64,000 nucleotides of DNA from Coenobita brevimanus (taxonomy: Eukaryota; Arthropoda; Malacostraca; Decapoda; Coenobitidae): the NCBI GenBank assembly GCA_032717465.1, contig CM064657.1:17821331-17885330 (forward strand). Direction: 5' to 3'. Each line of letters begins with the position of its first letter. The stretch's first letter is position 1. Below are positions 1 through 10,264 of this stretch, piece by piece. A program made the position numbers and the translations under genes. Below the pieces are notes generated by a model. The model made no database searches, was not told the origin of the DNA, and was given only the letters and a program-made list of their open reading frames with translations.

Positions 1-299
1 AATACAACAGATTCACAAATAGTGAAACACAAGACAACAGCAGACGTCTCTGTGAAATGAATAGCATTCGTCAATAATACTTGTCTTAGCCCCCTTCCCA
101 TACCTCCTGGACACACTTCCACCCTTCACTACTACCCTGCTAACCCCCAACCCCACCCAACCGGAAACTTCACGGAGGAATGAATGCATTGTACTGTATT
201 GTATTCATAAATGACACTGGCATTAATTATGATAAACAGTGTACCGGAATGTATTTGCATACATGATTTCTGACATGAGCTACAATCAGGTTATATCAA
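1..299. other. 5' edge, no gene seen
   Basis: No gene or repeat is recognisable. The stretch around 90-175 is C-rich and otherwise unremarkable. Confidence 0.5.
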
Positions 300-440
300 T
301 ATCTATCTGTCTATCTATCTATCAGTTTAGATATGTAAATAAATATCCATACCTATATCCATCTATATCTGTCTACCTATCTATCTGTCTATCTATATAT
401 ATCTATATCTATGTATCTATCGATCTATATACTCGTATAT
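300..440. repeat. (ATCT)n/(ATCTGT)n microsatellite
   Basis: Imperfect tetranucleotide ATCT units with GTCT and ATAT variants are seen directly. The short open frame across it is a by-product of the repeat. Confidence 0.9.
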
Positions 441-465
441 AATGTAAATATATATTTCATTCATT

Positions 466-718
466 CTTCATCCAATCCTACGTTCCCCCATAAGGAGCGT
501 AGGAGCCCGGGGCTAGGCAAGTTGGTCCCGACATTTAAGATGAGAGCGACCAGCCTCACTCATCCCTGAGTGGCATTACGTGAGCAATAAACCCCAGCCA
601 TCCCTTGGATATAAACCTTCACCGGCTCAGTCAGATTGGAGCTCCGTAATTACCCACTAAACCACCAGGCGCCAAAATTTGGTTATATGGTTATCACCCA
701 GCGTAGTAAATGGTTTCC
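466..718 (-). mobile_element. tRNA-derived SINE (SINE-A), copy 1
   Basis: Read on the minus strand it carries a Pol III A-box-like TGGTTTAGTGGG and a B-box-like GGTTTATATCC about 45 bases apart. A conserved body follows, containing GTAATGCCACTCAGGGATGAG and ending near GTAGGATTGGATGAAG. The same sequence recurs at 720-1100 (opposite strand), 21095-21450 and 35280-35745. The head is truncated here. Together with the next copy it forms a head-to-head inverted pair. Confidence 0.8.
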
Positions 719-719
719 T

Positions 720-1105
720 TCTCCCTACGGGTGACTTTACACTCCCTCTTCTGTCATTTTTTCCTTCATTCTTTCCTCTTCCTTCTGCCTGTGGGTGACT
801 CTACACTGAGTGACAAGCCAAGTGGTTTCCTGTACACCAGGAAACCATTTACTACGCTGGATGGTAACCTTATGAACAAATTTGGCGCCAGGTGGTTTAG
901 TTGGTAATTATTGCGCTCCAATCGGATTGAGCCGGTGAAGGTTTATATCCAAGGGGTGATTGAGGTTGATTGCTCATGTAATGCCATTAAGGGATGAGTG
1001 AGGCTGGTCACTCTCATCTTAAATGTCAGGACCAACTTGCCTAGTCTCGGGCTCCGACGCTCCTTGTGGGGCAATGGAGGACTGGATGATGATTGGATGG
1101 ATGGA
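720..1105 (+). mobile_element. tRNA-derived SINE (SINE-A), copy 2
   Basis: A pyrimidine-rich head (about 720-790) is followed by a short inverted motif (GGTTTCCTGTACACCAGGAAACC). Then come an A-box-like TGGTTTAGTTGG, a B-box-like GGTTTATATCC and a tail of GGAT units near 1085-1105. It lies head to head with copy 1, so 466-1105 can fold on itself. Confidence 0.8.
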
Positions 1106-1194
1106 TTTACAAACTAGAAATTTTTATAATTTAAAGAATAATCAATTAAGCTTATTTATGGCAACATAAGTTTAATTCTATACTTACCTGCATA

Positions 1195-1906
1195 AACAGA
1201 TTCCACTCTGGTTAGGGAAGGGCCATAGCTTGAACAGTGGGGACCATCACCTCCTCCAGTTGTCCGAAATATTTTTCGGTGTTAAATCTCCCTTCGATTT
1301 CAGCAAGTTCTTCAAAACCATATAAGTGGTCCCATCCCCACACATTACATGTCACATGGCCACTTCTGGCGACTTCACAAATGCTCTCATGACGGTATCT
1401 GGTGCCACATCGTCGATAACAGTGGAACTGACCGTGTTGTAGAAGAAAATGCTTTTTCGTCCGAGAAAATAATTGTGACCCAGAAATCCAGGTTCTTGTT
1501 CACATACGTCTCTGAAAATCTAAGGTGAAGATTGCGGTGTCTCTCAGTTAGTTTCTCTTTTTCTGCAGGAATCCCGTGATGCAACCTCCTCTCTTTAAGT
1601 GGACGACGCACTGCATCACTCGATACTTGCAGGTGGAAATAGTCCCTGATAGCAACAGCATTGGTAATCGGAGTTCTTGATGCTACCTCTATGATTCTGT
1701 GGTCATCCACAGGGATTGTCCTCCTAGAGGCCCCAGATCTTGGACGATCTCGCAAATTACCTTCTGCTCTCCACTTTCTCCACCACTTGTCAACAATTGT
1801 ATGAAATACATCTAGTTCGTGATATTTCAGCAGTGGAGTGTCCTGCTTTCTTCATTCCAATTATCTGTCCTCCAAGGGCTATCTTATCGTGGAATTGGGC
1901 CATGAT
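1195..1906 (-). pseudogene. Tc1/mariner transposase, degenerate
   Basis: On the minus strand the reading starts near 1906 (MAQFHDKIALGGQIIGMKKAG), a helix-turn-helix-like N-terminus. It changes frame near 1750 and continues through a segment with the Tc1-type catalytic motif FSDE. It ends in a broken C-terminal part where GFEELAEIEGRFNTEKYF resembles the region around the second catalytic residue. The family cuts and pastes DNA at TA sites and is usually about 340 residues. At least two frame changes and stops make this copy dead. No TIRs were located. Confidence 0.8.
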
Positions 1907-2219
1907 CTTGGAGCTTGTGACTGTGTGAGGTTTAACGGTGTTCTGATTAAGATCGTAGCAGCCATTATAACTACACATCTGTATAGGGTTATGATACTGT
2001 TCACCGACTCTCAAAGCATGTTCGGAACTAATATTGACTCAGATTGCTGCATCAAGTTTGGAGAAAGGAGGATATCACGAGTAACGTCAAACCAAAAATT
2101 ATGACTAGGAATGCAGAAGAAAGAATACAGAAATATTCAGTCCAGAATGGTGTATATACTGGGTTTTTGCCGTGAATAGAATAAAGGAATGTAGGCAGAG
2201 TGGTGGGTAAATAAAGTAG

Positions 2220-2220
<1 letters not shown>

Positions 2221-2256
<36 letters not shown>
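2221..2256. repeat. (GA)n microsatellite
   Basis: About 18 GA units, seen directly. Confidence 0.95.
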
Positions 2257-2258
<2 letters not shown>

Positions 2259-2725
2259 GGTGGGTGGGAGGGACACCAAGAGGAAGGAAGGTTAGAGAAG
2301 GGGAAGGAGGATGCAGTTAGAGTATTCTGACATAAAAAAGTATTATTCTCACACGTCACGGCTACTACATTATCTATGTTACGGACATATGATCTGTATA
2401 CGAAATTATTTTCTAGGCCAACTCTACTGATAATAAAAATAACAATAAATAAAAACGTCAGAAACAGCATTTAATGTATATGTGATAACAGTTCACTACA
2501 CTACTGACAGATCAACTGACGCACACAATAAGAGTAGCCTTGCAGCGAACTTCTGCTGACGACTCGACTTGTTTGTTAAGGGTACGCTAAAAGTAGATCA
2601 AGCACTGCTTGTGTAAGTCGACAGTAATGTGGTGGAGAGGCAGTGAAGGTTAACTTTTAGGGAAATTAATCTTTGACAAGTACCACCTCACTGAAATAAT
2701 TGTAACTATTAAATTCTTCAGTGTC

Positions 2726-3062
2726 ATGGCGCTGGCTCAATCGGTAGAGAGCTGACTTTCGGTCCTCACGGACCCAGGTTCAAATCCCAGCTGGGGCAGG
2801 GAACAGTTTAAGGATTTGAATTCCATTAAGTCAGGCTATACTGAATTACAAGAAGACCCGCCGACATGTCGTAAAAATACCCCCGCTAATACCAATACAC
2901 CAGCCCTGTATGAGACAGCCCTAGCATGTATTCAATATGGACGGTGGGTGTTAGCGCCGAAGTGGTGACATGTAGTGGTGTATGATATGTAGGAGGACTG
3001 CTGGGCCTAGATAGCAGGCTGTGAAGCCTATGTCCAGAGTTGGACACACACAAAAAAAAGAT
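2726..3062 (+). mobile_element. tRNA-derived SINE (SINE-B)
   Basis: It starts with a tRNA-like head: A box TGGCTCAATCGG at 2732-2743 and B box GGTTCAAATCC at 2777-2787. A roughly 250-base unrelated body follows, ending in an A-rich tail (ACACACAAAAAAAAG). The head looks like a tRNA copy but continues into a body and A-tail, so this is a SINE and not a tRNA gene. No second copy was seen in the window. Confidence 0.75.
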
Positions 3063-3989
3063 GCAGCATCACATTAACAAGAATGTGTTGGTACAGTCTG
3101 CTCTTCTTGCATCATGTGATAGGTAAGTTTTTACCTTTTTCTTCTTAAGATCATTAGCATATGCCGTTCTTGATCACTGTAACATTGATAAGTAAACAGT
3201 ACATATAATTTGAAGAGTGTGCCTATGACAGTTGCTCAAGGTAGGTGAATGATATGAGTCGTGATGATGGCTGGTGATTGATATTATGAGCCAAGATCAA
3301 GGCAGGTGATTGCTGTTATGAGTCTTAAGGAAGGTGATCGATATTGTGAGACTTGATCTATTTACAAAGATCCTGTGCCACACCCAAACTCAGGTTTGCA
3401 TGCAGTGCTTGTTTGTTTGTTTTAAGAGAAACGTTGAGAACACTGTACTGGTTGTCTCGGTTGCAGTTTCAGTGTTTAGCTAGTTTCACATGTTAATTAT
3501 GAACAAGTATTTGGAGTGTATAGATATAATTGCTGTTCAGCAAAACCATCTCGGATAACGTTTTTGTTTAGGAGTATCACCTGAAGGTGTTTATACTAAA
3601 AAAAGAAACAAACAAAAAAGGAATGCCACTGAGTAATTGGCAGTTACAACAATGTTTGGCATTCTCTTGGTTATGGACAGTTGCTGATTTAGGTGTTTTT
3701 TCAGGTGTTGTATGACACTGTCTCGGCATTTTAGGAGGAGGGGGGGGGGAGGTCTTCTCTCATGTAAAACCATCAGAATGTTTCTCTTTGGTGATGCTGG
3801 TGTCAGGACCTTGATATTATTCACATGAATTTGCCTCCGTGAAACCAGACGGAAAATGAGCAGCAGTCAAGAAACATCTTACCGGGTACATGCCTATAAA
3901 CAAAAGAGCAACAGTGCACCAAACAGCAGGCTAAATTACTCTTCCGGTCTTTCACAGTTTATATATATATTTTTTCAATTATTACCCAT
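3063..3989. other. Intergenic, nothing recognised
   Basis: AT-rich sequence. Around 3240-3350 three loosely similar units (AGGTGATTGATATTATGAG-like) suggest a weak degenerate tandem repeat. No coding signal was recognised. Confidence 0.5.
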
Positions 3990-4132
3990 TCTGAAAACCA
4001 ACACAACCTACCCTGCTCCAACAGCCTATCATAACCTAATCCAATCAAATAACCTAATATACCCTAACATAACCTATTCTGTACTAAAGTAACCAATCCT
4101 TTCATAACCTAACCTAGCATAACTTAAATTAT
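3990..4132. repeat. Degenerate telomere-like AACCTA cluster
   Basis: At least six AACCTA motifs, including a doubled ACCTAACCTA, occur in about 140 bases. The reverse complement TTAGGT resembles the arthropod telomere repeat TTAGG. Similar motifs recur at 11415-11430, 14575-14700 and 15105-15120. Confidence 0.45.
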
Positions 4133-4291
4133 CCCGTCAAGCATGGAAAGAATTGGAATTATTAGTATCCTCCCTCTAATAATGTTTGTGAGCTAAAATT
4201 TTACCCCATCTAGTACTACTACGCATGCTTAAAACATATATACATCATTTGCCTCATGCAAATTTGTACACAGCAATGCCCTGTATTATCC

Positions 4292-4295
<4 letters not shown>

Positions 4296-4342
<47 letters not shown>
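4296..4342. repeat. (TA)n microsatellite, left block
   Basis: A pure TA run that ends exactly where the MITE-like element begins. Confidence 0.95.
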
Positions 4343-4346
<4 letters not shown>

Positions 4347-4521
4347 ATTGGAGCCCAGTGTCCGGAATATTGGACAGAACTGGGATTTTTCAAGTCCCAA
4401 TAAAGTAGGGAACCCCCGGGTAGTGACCTATGAGCTTCGCGACTATGAGCCGATAGGCGGAGGGCGGTACGCTCAGCACCCACCCAGTGCCATGCCTCGC
4501 CCAGCACCCCTGGGATCCAAT

Positions 4522-4525
<4 letters not shown>
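4343..4525. mobile_element. 183-bp MITE-like element embedded in (TA)n
   Basis: Its ends are inverted copies: TCCCATTGGAGCCCAG on the left and, reverse-complemented, TCCCATTGGATCCCAG on the right (15 of 16). TA repeats flank both sides, as expected for an element duplicating TA on insertion (Tc1/mariner type). No coding capacity is seen, so the superfamily rests on TIR and TA context only. Confidence 0.6.

Positions 4526-4589
<64 letters not shown>
4526..4589. repeat. (AT)n microsatellite, right block
   Basis: A pure AT run abutting the MITE-like element. Confidence 0.95.
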
Positions 4590-4593
<4 letters not shown>

Positions 4594-4639
4594 CCTTTCT
4601 CAGGGAAGAACACATGAGACAACAAGGCTTCGCACACCA

Positions 4640-5649
4640 CCCCAGGAGAAACCAAATTATGATTTGTTTCGTAATTTCAGGGTTACAAAAGGGACATGCT
4701 TTTCTCTTGGATGTTTGCAAGAGCGTATGACCCTTACCACCAAGGAGGGCATCAACCTTTGCCAGCTAAAACCATTTTGTTTGTTACATTGTGGTATATA
4801 CGAAATCAAGAGAGCTATAGAGAAATTGCCGAGTTATTTGGTATATCAGAAGGTGCTGTATATAAAAGTGTACAAAGGGGCATTCAAGTGTTATGTAATG
4901 TGGCACCACAGTTTATCAAATGGTCATCCAGTGAAGAAATGCCCCAAGTTGAAAACAAATTCAGTATCATATCAGGATTTCCTGGTGTAGTAGTTGCTGC
5001 AGATGTCTGCCATATCAAACTAAAAGCCCCTGAAGGTTATCAGTGTGATTTCATCGATAGAACATCAACACATAGTGTTAATTTGATGGCTGTTTGTGAT
5101 AGTTAAAAGGTATTTTCATTAATTAGTGCAGAGTTTGCTGGATCAGCTTATGACATAATTTTTTTAAGCTATGCCCACTCTATAGGAGGATTTTGACAAG
5201 TCCACATTCAGTTTCTCTCCCAAATTACTGCCATCTCACTGGAGATTCTGGCTTCCAGTTGACACCATTCTTACTGGGTCTCCTTTAAGGATTATGGAAA
5301 CTTGGATGCAGTGAAATGCAGGTACAACAGAAAACTTCCACAAAGCAGCTTTGTGACTGAGCATGCATTTGACTTGTTAAAGGGTAGATTTAGGAAGCTA
5401 AAATACATTGATGCTGATATAGATAGAATTCCAGATATCATCTTGGCCTGCTGTGTACTGCATAATATCACATTAGGACAAGCTAATGAAGAAGCATTTC
5501 TTACGGCTGAGGGGTTCGTGGTCCTCCCAACTGAAAATGAAGACTTGGCTGAAGCCATAGAGCTTCCGCATAGACTGGTGGTAGTGGAAAACGTGACATT
5601 GTTGCCACACTTCTCTAACCACAGCATGAAACAAGTAAAAGCATTTTGA
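4640..5649 (+). pseudogene. PIF/Harbinger transposase (HARBI1-like), degenerate copy 1
   Basis: The frame opens near 4640 (NYDLFRNFRVTKGT), shifts near 4700, and runs through YREIAELFGISEGAVYKSV, the helix-turn-helix typical of HARBI1-like proteins. It continues to the first DDE block at about 5005-5050, where the Asp of the usual IDGTHI motif survives in AADVCHI. A stop at 5104-5106 and a garbled stretch follow. At 5302-5649 a clear C-terminus appears with EHAFDLLKGRFRKLK and ACCVLHNI. Harbinger transposases cut at TWA targets. Three or more frame breaks make it dead. TIRs were not located. Confidence 0.85.
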
Positions 5650-6081
5650 AGGCGTACAGTGATTAGCCCTTCAGAGTCTATTTCAACAAGCATTTGATAA
5701 GGTTAAAATAGAAGGGTTATGGAAAGTTCTACGTATGTATAGTGTAGATAGTAAGCTTCTGAGGCACCCGCATTATTAAAACATATTGACTGTCTCTCAG
5801 AGGTAGCTATATTCACTTTGCTATTATTAACTTGGTGCATTCACAGTCACACTAAAATTATTATCGGAATATAGACACCAAAATTGAGACAAGGGTAGGC
5901 TGGCTTACAAGTGCACTCAGTACTCTTAACTGTCATAATAATTTGAAACTGCTTTCATTATATAAATGATAGACCACATCGATGATAATAATATTTGCAT
6001 CTTTGGATTATGTGTAATTTTAAAATGACGCACTTCTCGGTATTTTACGACCCTGCACCTATACCATCGTAACATATAGAA
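5650..6081. other. Intergenic, nothing recognised
   Basis: AT-rich sequence between the Harbinger relic and the hAT-type MITE. It may include the lost 3' end of the former. Confidence 0.4.
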
Positions 6082-6605
<524 letters not shown>

Positions 6606-7777
6606 ATCTAGAACATCAACTGTCGTGTAAATACTTCCCAGGCCATTTGATTCTGTATGTTCATATTTTAAAGGTTTATAACCTGTTATTGTTGATTATC
6701 CAACCACTTGCACAGCTTATTACCTTAGGAATGGTACCTATAACTGAGAAGGAAGACACTGGTCTTGATGAATACTTCAGTTATTGTCCCTAAGGTACAG
6801 TAAGTAGAGTCTGACATCATTATGGCAGGCAGCCCCTTGCTTTTGCAGTGTTAACAGCACGATATTAAAAAATGAATGTAGGACACATATGATATAAATA
6901 CTTTTATAAGTTAGCTGCCATTCATCACCAATTCTTTGCTTACATATTAACTTGACGTCCATTGTAATGTTAATGCAGTACTGTACTTTTTTTTTTTTTT
7001 TTGAGGGGGGCATATTAGAATATACAGTATAGTCATACAAACCCAGAGAAAATAATATGCCAGTCATAAAAGGGCTCCGTGCCGTAAACCACAATCGATT
7101 TTAAAGTAGTTGGCAAGGAAGAGTCTACTTTAAATTGTGTGTGAAGATTTCCTAAGGTAGATGTTCCTGGTCAATGAAGCAACATACTGCAGATAACCTG
7201 TACTGATAATGCAATTTCCTGAATACAGTACAGATGTGAATGCTTGAGAAAATATAGGTAAATATATGAAACACAGGGTTAGCTTTAAATAAAAACTAAG
7301 TTGTCAAGGACATTGGTATCACCTATAGGTATGTTTACAGTAATTTCTTGTTACCAGACTCCTTTACATGATTTTTATTCAAGAAGTGTAGAACGCTCTT
7401 AAATAAGCCTGTTAAGTAACACCAACCTTTGCTAGACACAAACCAAACAACAGCTCACACTCAGGCTAACAAGATAGTGTGTGTGCAAGGGACAACTTTT
7501 ACATTTTTAAATGATATTGTAACAAACAAAAGGAAAAAGATTGAAACAAACTAGACCAAACAAAAGCTCCTTTTACAAGGCAACTTGTGCAAAGGACTGT
7601 TTTATTTTCTAATATCTTAACATTCACAGCGGAATTGATTAAAGCAAGTTAGAACTGTTAGTTACACTGATCTGAATTTTGCTGTCATTATCAAAAATAT
7701 AATGCAAGGATATTGATGTCTATCCAGTGTTGTTATTTTACTACAAATATACATGAAGCTAATATTATCTTTTCCGC
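6606..7777. other. Intergenic, nothing recognised
   Basis: AT-rich DNA with a T16 run followed by G-rich bases near 6987-7010. No coding or repeat family was recognised. Confidence 0.5.
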
Positions 7778-8017
7778 ATGGATCCACGTTTTCAGCGGCT
7801 CCGAGACATTCATTGTCACCAACTCAATGTACAACATCGAACTGTTGTTGACAGAATGAACCGTTTTCAGGCTATGACCAACACAGAATTTCTGATGTGG
7901 TTTGGCCTCAGCAAGGAATATGTTGTCCAAATTATTGGGAATGTGTTGTCCAACTCATTGACACAATCCAAGGGCCAGTTGAAAGAGACAGGCGCGGTAG
8001 CTAATTTTCAGTATTGA
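7778..8017 (+). pseudogene. PIF/Harbinger transposase N-terminal fragment, copy 2
   Basis: The 79-residue frame contains FLMWFGLSKEYVVQIIGNVL, which resembles the F-R-x-S-KETV-x-LL region near the N-terminus of HARBI1-like transposases. No DDE catalytic body follows, so this is an isolated exon or fragment. It is separate from copy 1, whose C-terminus lies upstream. Assignment rests on one motif. Confidence 0.55.
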
Positions 8018-9118
8018 TGTATTAACCTCCCAATACTGAATTCTGTATTCTTATAAAGCTGATACTTATCCTGTCAACATTCCGCAAATAATGATAGAGT
8101 AACATTTCCCTCGACCCACTCCTGCAGGAGAGGACAGTGAAGTGGATGGAGGTGCTGTACAGAACCTGACAGGAAATGCTGAACGACAGAGAAATCATCC
8201 ACCTCATGACAAGAAAAAAACAAAAACAAAATACGATGTGGGTGCTGTCCACATCATATGTCTGTTTCATGAAATGTATTATTAGGATTAATTAGTTCTG
8301 CTAACCCTTTCAGTCCAGGGATGTCTTTTGTACTATATCTGTTTCTGTTGCTTTTTTGCTGTTGTGGAGTAATGCCTGTGTGGCAAAGCAGACAAATCAA
8401 CTGCAGGCAAGCAGCTACCCCTCCAGGGCCATCCTGTGCAGTGAACCAATTCCCTGATGGTAGACAGTGCCTCACCACAGCAAGAAGCGAGGAAAAGTGT
8501 GGAGGTGTAGTTCCCGAATGGATGCAGCATTACTGTCTATACAATGTTAATAGGAGCACCATAGCAGGCTTCTTATTATCCCATTATTTAAGGTACTTAA
8601 ATGGTTACCAACCAGCATTGTAAATAATTTCTTTGGTTACAGGAAATCATAAGGCTTGTCATTCATGCAGTTGTTCCTGAAGCTAAAAGAGTATATTGCT
8701 TATATAATTTTATTGTATTGATCTTAGGAAAGACACCACTAGGACAGTAGTGGTACAAGCAGTGTAATAACCCAGCAAACCTAAAATGAATGGGCCAGTA
8801 TTGTTTATATGCTGGCACTCCGACCTTTAATATATCAGACCAGTGATGTGAACTCCGGCTTCCGATGTTGGTCCGACTTATATCAGTTATCCGTTTGTAC
8901 TGCGGCATGTATTGGTACAACACAGGATTTATAATGGGCCAATGATGGAAGCAATCGTGCCTTAATCATGTGTAAATAATCGGACCAATTTACAAAAGTC
9001 AGTGTGTCTGGATACATCGAAATTAACGGATCTTGAAACTGACTTTTTCTTCCTTTGAGGGAATGACTTTGTAAACCTTTATCCTTTAAATGCTTCATTT
9101 AAAAAAAAAAAAAAAATC
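8018..9118. other. Intergenic, nothing recognised
   Basis: No coding family was recognised. The frames at 8254-8623 overlap each other on both strands and show no domain. A poly(A) run lies at about 9100-9115. Confidence 0.5.
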
Positions 9119-9190
9119 ATGATTCGAACCTTTGTCTTCTGAACGCCTACCGTACAGTCCACACATCTCACAGCTGATTTATTGAGTGGA
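9119..9190 (-). repeat. Possible tRNA-like SINE head
   Basis: The minus strand reads a B-box-like AGGTTCGAATC followed by a long T run, as in a Pol III terminator. The A box is poor, so this could be chance. Confidence 0.3.
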
Positions 9191-9299
9191 AAGTCTCTCT
9201 TACCAAGGATACATACATCTATGAATTCACATTATGTTGCCTGCTTAGTATCGCCTTATGTCCCGAACTGCTGCCAAGTGATGAAATATCTGAAAAGAA

Positions 9300-9380
9300 A
9301 CAAATTAACTGCCTGGTGTGGGGCTCGAACCCGTGCCTCCAACACATGTGCAAGTTACCACTGAGCCACGGACGACCTCC
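9300..9380 (-). mobile_element. tRNA-derived SINE head (SINE-D)
   Basis: The minus strand reads an A box TGGCTCAGTGGT and a perfect B box GGGTTCGAGCC, spaced about 35 bases. The arms do not fold into a proper acceptor stem, so it is a tRNA-derived SINE or tRNA pseudogene and not an active tRNA gene. Confidence 0.5.
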
Positions 9381-9750
9381 ATAATGTACGGTCACGGTGC
9401 AACTCTGACCATTTTATAGACCCAGTTGTATATATTTCGTGTGTATACCAATGCCACTTTAATGTTAATATTATCAATTTGATCTAGTAAGCTGAAAGCA
9501 GTTGCCTGTGAAAAACTCCCGTCTGTCAAAAATTCTATATTATACAAAATATACTTCAACTATCCTATATATGAAAATGATATGTGATGGATGATGTATA
9601 ATTATATCACTCAGTTGCTGGCTGCTTGACTGGCTTGATCAGCAGTACATATATTGGGTCAGAATTTTATTAATCAACTTGACCCAGTTTTCGAAAAAAG
9701 TTATATTTATATATCCGATCAATACATGTTTCACATCAACAGACTCATTG

Positions 9751-9757
<7 letters not shown>

Positions 9758-9840
<83 letters not shown>
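9758..9840. repeat. (TA)n microsatellite
   Basis: About 41 TA units. The IYIYIY frames over it are artefacts. Confidence 0.95.
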
Positions 9841-9845
<5 letters not shown>

Positions 9846-9857
9846 CATTACTGCCAG

Positions 9858-9946
9858 GAATCGGTCCAATGTATGGTTGCCGTTTCAACCCAGTGTTGGA
9901 AAACAAGTTATATTTGGCCAAGAATTGGTCCAATGTATGGTTGCTG
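9858..9946. repeat. Direct repeat, two ~63-bp-spaced units
   Basis: GGTCCAATGTATGGTTGC occurs twice 63 bases apart, with near-matching flanks (GAATCGG / GAATTGG). This is a two-unit tandem duplication next to the (TA)n tract. Confidence 0.7.
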
Positions 9947-10143
9947 CTTTCCCTTAGTTCCGTTATATGCCAATGCTGGCCTGTCATTTCAGTGTTTGCT
10001 GGGAACCCTTCAGCTAAGAAATATGCGATTGTGCTGTATTTCATTCGTGCTGGACAGTATTAATCCTCTTAGGAAAGATCAGGTGCAATAAAAAAAGTTG
10101 CTGGGACTTATTATTGCAACACTTTCTGATGCTCATATTTATG

Positions 10144-10264
10144 CCGATCGGCAACCATCTATTAATTATGTGCATAAACACGGCCGACCAGCAACCATTT
10201 AACAATTATCTGTACAGACACTTGGCCAACCAGCGTTTATCAGTTATCTGTATAGACACTCATG
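10144..10264. repeat. Three-unit ~42-bp tandem repeat
   Basis: Three diverged units begin GCCGATCGGCAACCA, GCCGACCAGCAACCA and GCCAACCAGCGTT. Each runs into an ATTAT/ATCTGTA...ACAC segment. Confidence 0.6.

Noticed and set aside
2726..2800. Functional tRNA gene
   Set aside because: A and B boxes are present, but the sequence continues into a long body with an A tail, so it is a SINE; the heads at 9300, 22247 and 31279 are likewise SINE or pseudo-tRNA.
4225..4720. Open frames of alternating Ile-Tyr on both strands
   Set aside because: They are translations of (TA)n tracts; the same applies at 9639-10091, 19492-19880 and 42220-42662.
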